This document shows, one piece after another, positions 1 through 5,842 of a stretch of DNA of 7,781 nt. The position numbers and the translations under genes are program-made. The stretch spans positions 1-7,781 of the forward strand of contig JAHHTR010000098.1 in the NCBI GenBank assembly GCA_020024515.1, written 5' to 3'. Source of the stretch: Angelakisella sp. GTDB taxonomy: Bacteria > Bacillota > Clostridia > Oscillospirales > Ruminococcaceae. Every line of letters begins with the position of its first letter. Within the stretch, counting starts at the first letter, position 1. The notes beneath the pieces were generated by a model. The model saw only the letters and a program-made list of their open reading frames with translations, had not been told where the DNA came from and searched no databases.

Positions 1-132
1 TAATAATATTTACTATAAAATATTGATATTATAAAGTATTTATATTATAATTAAAGATAAAATTGTTATTTTATTATCTTATTTACACTCTGATTAATTT
101 ATCAAATATACTTTTGAAAGGATAGCCGTTTT
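1..132 (+). other. AT-rich leader upstream of glgP
   Basis: Extremely AT-rich non-coding leader. I see no convincing -35/-10 pair; TTGTTA at 63-68 with TACACT at 84-89 has poor spacing. The one clear signal is a Shine-Dalgarno AAGGA at 118-122, ten bases before the ATG at 133. The glgP promoter may lie in this stretch or upstream of the window. Confidence 0.5.
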
Positions 133-2535
133 ATGAAGAACAAACCTGATATTTCCGCAAAACAATTAGCTCAACTCATAGAAGATAAATTGGTTGTAGA
201 ACGTTCTGTATCGCTAACCACCGCATCAGTAGAGCAATTTTATAAAGCCAGCGCAATGGTAATTCGTGATATTTTGGAAAAAAGAAGAAAATCTTTTGTT
301 GCTGAAAATAACGCAAAAGGTAACAAACAAATCTACTATATGTCAATGGAATTTTTGGTAGGCAGAAGCTTAAAGAACAACTTATATAATCTTGGACTTG
401 AAAATGAATTTAGAGAAGCTCTTAAAACTTTTGGACTAAAACCTGAATCATTATTTGAATGTGAGCCTGATCCGGGACTTGGTAATGGCGGACTTGGCAG
501 ACTTGCTGCTTGCTATCTTGACGGACTTGCAAGTACAGGTAGATTGGGTACTGGTTATAGCATACTATATGAATACGGCATATTTAAACAAAAAATCGAT
601 GACGGCTGGCAGAGAGAACTACCGGACTATTGGCTACCCGGTGGCGATGTATGGCTTGAAGCTATCCCTGACCATGCTGTTGAAGTAAAATTCGGCGGTA
701 ATATAGCAGAAAAATGGGATAGTGGTATACACATGGTTAAGCATGAAAACTACACAACAGTCCTTGCCATACCATATAACCTATACATTTCAGGATATGA
801 CAACAAAGCTGTCAGCCTACTTCGTCTATGGAGAGCAAAAAGCCCTGATATAAATATGGAAGCCTTTAATAAAGGTGATTATCTATCTGCTTTTGGGCAA
901 CATAGCTATGCTGAAACTATCAGTAAAGTTTTATATCCAAACGACAATCATACAGAAGGTAAGCTACTTAGACTACGTCAACAATATTTCTTGACAGCAG
1001 CATCTGTATCTGATATTTTCCGTCGCCATATGTCTATATATGGCACTATCGAAAATTTTGCGGAAAAAAATGCTATTCATATTAATGATACACACCCAAC
1101 ACTTGCTATTCCGGAACTTATGCGCATACTTCTTGATGAATGTGGATATGACTGGAATACAGCTTGGGATATTGTAAAGAAAACATTTGCATATACAAAC
1201 CATACTGTTATGTCAGAAGCGTTGGAACAATGGGATATTAATTTAGTTCAAACACTTCTACCACGTATTTATCAAGTTATCAATGAAATTAACACAAGAT
1301 TCTGCATCGACTTGCGTGAAAACTGTCACTTGCCTGAAAATGTTATAGAAAGAATGAGTATAATATATAATGGAAAAGTAAGAATGGCTAATCTTTGTCT
1401 TGTTGGCAGCCACAGTGTCAATGGTGTTTCAAAACTGCACTCAGACATTATTCGTGATGATTTATTTAAAGATTTCAGTGCTATACACCCTGAAATGTTT
1501 AAAAATGTAACAAACGGTATAGCCGCTCGCAGATGGCTATTACAATCAAATCCACGCCTTACAAAACTTATTGTTGACCATATCGGTGACGATTTCTTAT
1601 ATGATTTTTCTAAGCTTGAAGACTTTAAAAAATACAGTAATGATAACAAAGTGCTACTTTCTCTTGCTGATATTAAACTTCAAAACAAACAGGATTTTGC
1701 AAAATATCTATATAAGGAACGAAGTATAATTGTTAATCCAAATTCTATCTTTGACGTACAGGTAAAACGTCTACATGAATATAAACGTCAACATTTAAAT
1801 GTACTGCACATTATTCAACAATATTTAAACCTAAAAGAATATCCAAACCGTCCTTTTACGCCAAAGACATATTTCTTTGCCGCAAAGGCAGCACCAGGAT
1901 ACTATATGGCTAAAAAGATAATTAAGCTAATATGTGACTTTGGCAAACTGGTTGACAATGACCCGATTGCAAAAGATAAACTGAAAATAGTATTTTTGGA
2001 AGAATACAATGTATCACTATCTGAAAAACTGATGCCTGCAAGTGAAATTTCAGAACAAATTTCATTAGCTGGCACAGAGGCAAGCGGTACAGGTAATATG
2101 AAACTAATGCTTAACGGTGCAATAACTATGGGTACAGTTGACGGAGCAAACGTTGAAATAGGTGAGGCTGTCGGAAATGACAACATCTTCTATTTTGGTA
2201 TGCGCACACCTGAAGTTGTAAACCTACAAAAACAAGGCTACAACCCACACAACTATATTAACAGTGAACTTCAAAGAGTGCTTACTTTTATAAAAAATAC
2301 TCCTGAACTATCAGCATTCCACGATGTGCTTGACCAAATCAAAAATATTGACAGATATATGGCTTGTGCTGATTTCGAAGATTATTGTAAGGTTCAAGAT
2401 TATTCATCTGAGCTATACAGAGAAGAAAATCTAAAATGGCAAAGAATGTCACTTATCAATATTGCATCTGCGGGTATTTTTTGCGCCGACAGAGCTATTG
2501 ATGATTATGCTCGTACTATCTGGCATATAGACTGA
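133..2535 (+). CDS. glgP: Glycogen/alpha-glucan phosphorylase
   Basis: This 800-residue protein is a GT35-family glucan phosphorylase. The enzyme releases glucose-1-phosphate from the non-reducing ends of glycogen or maltodextrin using inorganic phosphate and a pyridoxal-phosphate cofactor in the cytosol. The length is normal for the bacterial family. Visible hallmarks are the glycine-rich DPGLGNGGLGRLA segment (residues 113-125), the RELPDYWLPGG loop (161-171), the INDTHP motif (317-322), VKRLHEYKRQ (544-553) and the cofactor site EASGTGNMK, with Lys657 as the expected Schiff-base lysine. The DGANVEI segment follows at 670-676. The start is ATG, with AAGGA ten bases upstream. No other glycogen gene is visible next to it and hairpins follow it, so it is probably transcribed alone here. 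Substrate preference (glycogen or maltodextrin) cannot be decided from the sequence. I see no missing catalytic motif. Confidence 0.97.
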   Translation: MKNKPDISAKQLAQLIEDKLVVERSVSLTTASVEQFYKASAMVIRDILEKRRKSFVAENNAKGNKQIYYMSMEFLVGRSLKNNLYNLGLENEFREALKTFGLKPESLFECEPDPGLGNGGLGRLAACYLDGLASTGRLGTGYSILYEYGIFKQKIDDGWQRELPDYWLPGGDVWLEAIPDHAVEVKFGGNIAEKWDSGIHMVKHENYTTVLAIPYNLYISGYDNKAVSLLRLWRAKSPDINMEAFNKGDYLSAFGQHSYAETISKVLYPNDNHTEGKLLRLRQQYFLTAASVSDIFRRHMSIYGTIENFAEKNAIHINDTHPTLAIPELMRILLDECGYDWNTAWDIVKKTFAYTNHTVMSEALEQWDINLVQTLLPRIYQVINEINTRFCIDLRENCHLPENVIERMSIIYNGKVRMANLCLVGSHSVNGVSKLHSDIIRDDLFKDFSAIHPEMFKNVTNGIAARRWLLQSNPRLTKLIVDHIGDDFLYDFSKLEDFKKYSNDNKVLLSLADIKLQNKQDFAKYLYKERSIIVNPNSIFDVQVKRLHEYKRQHLNVLHIIQQYLNLKEYPNRPFTPKTYFFAAKAAPGYYMAKKIIKLICDFGKLVDNDPIAKDKLKIVFLEEYNVSLSEKLMPASEISEQISLAGTEASGTGNMKLMLNGAITMGTVDGANVEIGEAVGNDNIFYFGMRTPEVVNLQKQGYNPHNYINSELQRVLTFIKNTPELSAFHDVLDQIKNIDRYMACADFEDYCKVQDYSSELYREENLKWQRMSLINIASAGIFCADRAIDDYARTIWHID

Positions 2536-2567
2536 CAAATATAGCTTTAAAATTAAAAAATAAATAT

Positions 2568-2599
2568 TCTACCTCTCTCTAAAATAAGAGAAAGGTAGA
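2568..2599 (+). terminator. Probable glgP terminator hairpin
   Basis: About 32 bases past the glgP stop, CTACCTCTCTCT (2569-2580) pairs with 2587-2598 around a six-base loop, giving 12 positions with one C-A mismatch; T2568-A2599 extends it. The following tail (TTTGT) is only weakly T-rich, so termination may be shared with the next hairpin. Confidence 0.5.
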
Positions 2600-2624
2600 G
2601 TTTGTCAAGTAAGCATAATTAGCA

Positions 2625-2662
2625 AAAAGTATATTTTGCCTTTTAAGGCAAAATATACTTTT
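2625..2662. terminator. Perfect 16-bp hairpin, possible bidirectional terminator
   Basis: AAAAGTATATTTTGCC (2625-2640) and GGCAAAATATACTTTT (2647-2662) are perfect reverse complements around a six-base TTTTAA loop. A runs before and T runs at the end of the stem on either strand fit an intrinsic terminator working in both directions. The T tract is short and mostly inside the stem, so a mobile or dispersed intergenic repeat is an alternative. It is the strongest secondary structure in the 2536-2873 gap. Confidence 0.5.
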
Positions 2663-2692
2663 AAAAATGCTCTTTCATAGCTAAAAAATTTC

Positions 2693-2710
2693 CGTTTTCT
2701 GCTGAAAACG
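2693..2710. other. Small perfect hairpin
   Basis: CGTTTTC (2693-2699) and GAAAACG (2704-2710) form a perfect seven-base-pair stem with a TGCT loop. No T tract follows, so it is not an obvious terminator. It lies upstream of the walJ promoter and so would not be part of the walJ transcript from that promoter. Function unknown. Confidence 0.3.
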
Positions 2711-2806
2711 TCTTAAGTGTTGCCTAAGTACCGCAATTATTTGAAAAAAATTGAGTAAAACTTTTGTAACCAGTTAATTTAACAATACACTTATATTTTA
2801 TATATC

Positions 2807-2835
2807 TTGACTGATTTTTATTTTTTGATTACAAT
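2807..2835 (+). promoter_or_regulatory. Vegetative (sigma-A type) promoter of walJ-yigZ
   Basis: TTGACT at 2807-2812 and TACAAT at 2830-2835 are each one base from the -35 and -10 consensus, with the ideal 17-base spacer. Transcription would start near 2842, giving a leader of about 30 bases before the walJ start. This is the clearest promoter in the window. I see no operator palindrome overlapping it. Confidence 0.75.
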
Positions 2836-2859
2836 ATATTAGAAATATTAAACGCAAAA

Positions 2860-2865
2860 AAGGAG
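2860..2865 (+). promoter_or_regulatory. RBS that fixes the TTG start of walJ
   Basis: AAGGAG (2860-2865) lies eight bases before TTG at 2874. No ATG fits this RBS, and the encoded VCPLFSGSSGN is the family's characteristic N-terminus, so TTG is the start. Confidence 0.75.
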
Positions 2866-2873
2866 TTGTTATA

Positions 2874-3656
2874 TTGGTAAAAGTTTGTCCATTATTTAGT
2901 GGAAGCAGTGGAAACTCTACATATATAGAACATAAAAACAGAGGACTGCTTGTAGACGCCGGAAAAAATTGCAAAACAATTCTTTCGTCACTGCAAAAAA
3001 TAGACATAGACCCTAAAAAAATAGAAGGAATACTTATTACCCATGACCATTCCGACCATATAAAAGCACTTCCTGTACTTACAAAAAAAGTAAATGTGCC
3101 GATATTTGCTTCTGCTGAAACAATTGATTATATAAAAACAACTGTCGGAGAGCTCGCTGCGCCTATATATGAAATAAACAGCAAAATAGAAATTGCCGGT
3201 ATGACAGTAAGCCCTTTTGATACACCACACGATGCAAAACATTCAATAGGATTTAGAATAAATGCAGGTGAACGCACTATCGGATATGCAACAGACCTCG
3301 GTGAAGTTACAAGTATGGTAAAAAAAGGTATAGAAGGTTGCGACCTTGTTGTGCTTGAATCTAACTATGAAGAAAAGCTTCTTTCCATATCATCATATCC
3401 ATATCACCTTAAACAACGCATACGTTCAAACAAAGGGCATTTATCCAATAAACAATGTGCGCAAATAGCTGTTGAACTTGTAAAAACAGGTACAACTCGC
3501 TTTATACTATCTCACCTAAGCAACGAAAGCAATACACCTGATATAGCCAGACAAACAACACTCAATGCTCTAACCGAAAATGGATTTAACGAAAATACAG
3601 ACTATATTCTTACTACTGCAAACAGATATGATATTACCTCACCGGTAATACTTTAA
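2874..3656 (+). CDS. walJ: WalJ/YycJ-family metallo-beta-lactamase-fold hydrolase
   Basis: This 260-residue cytosolic protein has the metallo-beta-lactamase fold. The metal-binding THDHSDH motif is at residues 56-62 (His57, His59, Asp61, His62), and further likely ligands are His119, Asp141 and His214. The opening PLFSGSSGN and the YPYHLKQRI...GHLSN segment (175-192) are typical of WalJ/YycJ. In many Firmicutes this gene sits with the walRK cell-wall two-component system, and a nuclease or DNA-processing role has been proposed for the family; here walRK are not visible. Length matches the family. It starts at TTG with a strong RBS and is driven by the promoter at 2807-2835. The yigZ-family gene begins 4 bases after its stop, so the two are almost certainly co-transcribed. 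Assignment to the fold is secure; the exact substrate is not known from sequence. Confidence 0.92.
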   Translation: MVKVCPLFSGSSGNSTYIEHKNRGLLVDAGKNCKTILSSLQKIDIDPKKIEGILITHDHSDHIKALPVLTKKVNVPIFASAETIDYIKTTVGELAAPIYEINSKIEIAGMTVSPFDTPHDAKHSIGFRINAGERTIGYATDLGEVTSMVKKGIEGCDLVVLESNYEEKLLSISSYPYHLKQRIRSNKGHLSNKQCAQIAVELVKTGTTRFILSHLSNESNTPDIARQTTLNALTENGFNENTDYILTTANRYDITSPVIL

Positions 3657-3661
3657 GGGAG
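3655..3661 (+). promoter_or_regulatory. RBS touching the annotated GTG start of the YigZ gene
   Basis: AAGGGAG occupies 3655-3661, overlapping the walJ stop TAA (3654-3656) and including the G of the GTG at 3661. From that GTG the spacing is zero. From ATA at 3670 it is eight bases, the usual distance. The stop TAA at 3646-3648 excludes an earlier start in this frame. Confidence 0.65.
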
Positions 3662-4296
3662 TGTATAAAATAGACAATAAACCATATATAACTGTCAGTG
3701 GATATGCACAAAACGAATTTACTGAAAAAAAATCAAGATTTATAGGGTATATAAATCATGTTACAACAGAAAAAGAAGCTATTGCCTTTATAAATGAAAT
3801 AAAAAGCAAACATAAAGACGCAAGACACAATGTATATGCCTATTCTTTAAAAGAAAATAATCTCAAACGTTTTTCAGATGACGGAGAACCACAGGGAACA
3901 GCAGGCAAACCAATACTTGAAGTCTTGGAAAAAGAAGAACTTGTTGATACTGTTATTGTTGTCACACGATACTTTGGTGGTATACTTTTAGGGACAGGAG
4001 GTCTTGCGAGAGCATATACGCAAGGCGCGAAAATGGCAATAGAGGCGACAAATCTTCTCAATATGACACCTTGTTACAAAGTAGATATAAATCTTAATTA
4101 TGACCTATATGGGAAAGTACAATATATCTTACCACAATACAACGTAAAAACAATAGATACACAATTTACCGCAAATATAAATCTAACCATTATTTTGCCG
4201 ACAGAATATTATGACAGTTTGGCAAAGAAAATAGAAGAACTTTCAAATGGGACTGTGACACCAAATATTATAGAAAAATCTTTCTATGATATATAA
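3661..4296 (+). CDS. yigZ: YigZ/IMPACT (UPF0029) family protein
   Basis: The 211-residue product belongs to the conserved YigZ/YvyE/IMPACT family. The N-terminal UPF0029 domain carries KKSRFIGY (23-30), the hallmark DDGEPQGTAGKPILEVL (73-89) and VVTRYFGGILLGTGGLARAY (100-119). A C-terminal ferredoxin-like domain (DUF1949 type) follows at about 140-200. The family is cytosolic; eukaryotic IMPACT links to control of the Gcn2 kinase, but the bacterial role is not settled. Length is standard for bacterial members. It follows walJ by 4 bases, so translation may be coupled. The start is uncertain: GTG at 3661 overlaps the only Shine-Dalgarno sequence, while ATA at 3670 is ideally placed and would give 208 residues. 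Nothing in the conserved domains depends on this choice. Confidence 0.93.
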   Translation: MYKIDNKPYITVSGYAQNEFTEKKSRFIGYINHVTTEKEAIAFINEIKSKHKDARHNVYAYSLKENNLKRFSDDGEPQGTAGKPILEVLEKEELVDTVIVVTRYFGGILLGTGGLARAYTQGAKMAIEATNLLNMTPCYKVDINLNYDLYGKVQYILPQYNVKTIDTQFTANINLTIILPTEYYDSLAKKIEELSNGTVTPNIIEKSFYDI

Positions 4297-4370
4297 AAAC
4301 ATACAAATATTTTTCTGTACACACTTTATATATTTTAGCAATACCTATTCAGCTATAAACAGGCGTAAAT

Positions 4371-4419
4371 TAACTTAAAGTTGTTATTTTTTTGACAAAT
4401 TATTAACAACTTTAAGTTA
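4371..4419. repeat. Paired palindromic operator-like element (AACTTWAAGTT x2)
   Basis: Two 16-base arms (4371-4386 and 4404-4419) are perfect reverse complements separated by 17 bases. Each arm contains its own 11-base palindrome: AACTTAAAGTT at 4372-4382 and AACTTTAAGTT at 4408-4418, with centres 36 bases apart. The spacer holds TTGACA at 4392-4397. Two identical palindromic sites around a -35 box are what a cooperatively binding repressor would use. The same arms could also fold into a large-loop hairpin ending the walJ-yigZ transcript, though no clean T tract follows. Confidence 0.55.
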
Positions 4420-4423
4420 TTAT
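4392..4423 (+). promoter_or_regulatory. Candidate promoter of the exported/membrane protein pair
   Basis: A perfect -35 hexamer TTGACA (4392-4397) lies upstream of TATTAT (4418-4423), but the spacer is 20 bases, longer than optimal. At 17 bases the hexamer is the poor match AGTTAT (4415-4420). The position inside and overlapping the paired palindromes suggests a regulated promoter that may need an activator or DNA distortion. The start point is uncertain. Confidence 0.45.
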
Positions 4424-4470
4424 TTAATTAAACAGCTATTTGTAAAAAATGTATGAAATCTAATAATATG

Positions 4471-4477
4471 AAGTGAG
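4471..4477 (+). promoter_or_regulatory. RBS pointing to ATG 4486, not TTG 4508
   Basis: AAGTGAG (4471-4477) is eight bases before ATG 4486, a normal spacing. TTG 4508, the first conventional start in the long reading frame, is 30 bases away and has no RBS of its own. This favours 4486 as the true initiation site and a frame change just after it. Confidence 0.55.
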
Positions 4478-4507
4478 ATATTTTTATGAAAAAAAATTTT
4501 TGTTCTA

Positions 4508-5188
4508 TTGTCAACAACTCTTTTAATTATAATGTCTATATCTGTTACCGCTATGGCACTTCCTAAACAATCACTTGATAATCTGTCTGTTATTGGTGAC
4601 GATAAAGTTATTTCTTTGAAGGAATACGATATTTTATTAAATGAAACACATACAATCAAAAATTCAACATATTTTCGAGATAAAAGAAAAGAAGATATAA
4701 TAGTTTTAACAGCAAAAGATTTATTTTATATATGGTTATATAGTGATGATGTTACCACAACAAACGATTTGATATCATCTTTAAATAATGCAAAAAGTAT
4801 AGATATTAGGTATGATAACCTTGCTTTCAGTGTCGTAGTGCATAATAATCCCATTAAATCTATTGCGCCTTATAGCGGAGAAGGATATTTTTATGATACT
4901 AATACAATATATTCTAACAGTGCTCCAAGGGGGCTTGGTATACGTATTGATATAACTGCAAAATTTAGACAAGTATGGCACGGTGGAAATAAGGCTTATT
5001 CTGAATATATTTCATATACAAAATCAACTTCTCCTATAAAAGTATATAAATTAGCCAGTATTATAGATGGATCTCAAGTTGTTAAACATTCCGTTGGATT
5101 ACAAAATGTAGGCAAAGCATATTTAGAATATACTTGTAAAACAACTGCCTCAACACCATTTAAAGAACATACTATCGTTTATGGGTAA
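4508..5188 (+). CDS. Unrecognised exported protein with start codon out of frame
   Basis: I do not recognise this protein. The readable frame gives 226 residues from a weak TTG, beginning with a hydrophobic stretch ending in SVTAMA followed by LPKQ, a typical signal-peptidase site. The usual positively charged start of a signal peptide is missing. It is restored if ATG 4486, which has a well-placed RBS, is joined to this frame: losing one A from the A8 run (4489-4496) or one T from the following T5 (4497-4501) gives MKKIFVLLSTT or MKKNFVLLSTT. As written, ATG 4486 runs out of frame and stops at 4564. The mature part looks beta-rich, is rich in Ser, Thr, Tyr and Lys, has one Cys (about residue 210) and no further membrane segment, so it is probably secreted. 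Residues 50-114 resemble the next protein (IKNS...LTAKDLFYIWLY). The two genes are 23 bases apart and likely one operon. It could be phase-variable, slippage-expressed, a sequence error or a young pseudogene. Confidence 0.75.
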   Translation: MSTTLLIIMSISVTAMALPKQSLDNLSVIGDDKVISLKEYDILLNETHTIKNSTYFRDKRKEDIIVLTAKDLFYIWLYSDDVTTTNDLISSLNNAKSIDIRYDNLAFSVVVHNNPIKSIAPYSGEGYFYDTNTIYSNSAPRGLGIRIDITAKFRQVWHGGNKAYSEYISYTKSTSPIKVYKLASIIDGSQVVKHSVGLQNVGKAYLEYTCKTTASTPFKEHTIVYG

Positions 5189-5211
5189 AAAAGTAGGGAG
5201 GGATATACAAA

Positions 5212-5739
5212 ATGAAAAATATTAAAAATAAAATTTTAATTGTATTGTCATTGATTGTTTTTATCTGTATCGCCGTATTTTTCATTTGGTACAATTATTT
5301 GCCTTTGGAAGTCAGCGATACCCCTATTGAAGAAGCATACGGTGTAAAAAGCTATAATATAACCTTTAAATTTCCGGATTATGAAGATTATAAAAAATAT
5401 GAAGAGTGTAAAGATTATAAAGATTATATATCTTGTAAAATTCCAAAAAGTCATTTAGAAGAATTATTTGAAATCTGTAAATTTGAAATGGCTCCGAATA
5501 TAAAAAACAGCCCACGGTTTTCTTATCTTTTGAAAACCCATAAAAAAGATGTGACTCTCTCGGCAAATGACTTGGGTATGATATTTCTATATGCCAACAT
5601 GCCCAATGATGACGAATCCTTAGAAGATTTAAAATCTTTTTCCGATAAAAACCTTACTATTGTCGGTCATTACACCAAAGAAAACGGATTGAGTTTGAGC
5701 GTCAATACAGGAGCTCATCAGGTTAAAGTTACTGAATAA
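5212..5739 (+). CDS. Unrecognised membrane-anchored protein
   Basis: I do not recognise this 175-residue protein. It starts at ATG with GGAGG (5197-5201) ten bases upstream. A basic tip (MKNIKNK) precedes one strong hydrophobic helix at about residues 8-28. No signal-peptidase site or lipobox Cys is evident, so it is probably held in the membrane with the rest outside. Residues 56-72 are a Tyr/Asp/Lys-rich stretch (DYEDYKKYEECKDYKDY) made of near-repeats, with two Cys (66 and 75) around its end. Residues 97-155 (IKNS...LSANDLGMIFLY...LSLSV) line up with residues 50-114 of the preceding exported protein. The pair thus looks like diverged relatives with different anchoring. It ends before a strong terminator, so it is last in its operon. 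No function is assigned; a sensor, receptor or immunity-type partner would be speculation. Confidence 0.85.
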   Translation: MKNIKNKILIVLSLIVFICIAVFFIWYNYLPLEVSDTPIEEAYGVKSYNITFKFPDYEDYKKYEECKDYKDYISCKIPKSHLEELFEICKFEMAPNIKNSPRFSYLLKTHKKDVTLSANDLGMIFLYANMPNDDESLEDLKSFSDKNLTIVGHYTKENGLSLSVNTGAHQVKVTE

Positions 5740-5751
5740 ACACATACATAC

Positions 5752-5790
5752 AAAAAAACACAAGGTGATAAATATCCCTTGTGTTTTTTT
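5752..5790. terminator. Bidirectional intrinsic terminator between convergent genes
   Basis: ACACAAGG (5758-5765) pairs with CCTTGTGT (5777-5784), extended outward by A5752-5757 against T5785-5790. Inside, GAT (5767-5769) can pair with ATC (5774-5776) past a bulged T. A T run follows the stem on the + strand and another on the - strand, so it can end both the upstream + gene and glnN arriving from the right. Confidence 0.9.
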
Positions 5791-5842
5791 ATTTATCTAT
5801 AATCTACACTCTATGAATTAAATCCGTATATGTAGGTATGCC

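Noticed and set aside
5..24. AT-only inverted repeat at the left edge
   Set aside because: Seven A-T pairs in an almost pure AT stretch are expected by chance and no adjacent feature gives it meaning.
2569..2710. Riboswitch or structured leader for walJ
   Set aside because: All three hairpins lie upstream of the clear promoter at 2807-2835, so they would not be in the walJ transcript, and no riboswitch core is recognisable.
4508..4510. TTG as the true start of the exported protein
   Set aside because: No Shine-Dalgarno precedes it and the resulting signal peptide has no basic N-terminus, whereas ATG 4486 has an RBS and restores one after a one-base shift.
5110..5188. Resemblance of the exported protein's C-terminus to lactococcin-972-type bacteriocins
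   Set aside because: Only a vague Tyr-rich beta-strand pattern is shared; the protein is far longer and no transporter or bacteriocin-type immunity gene is visible.
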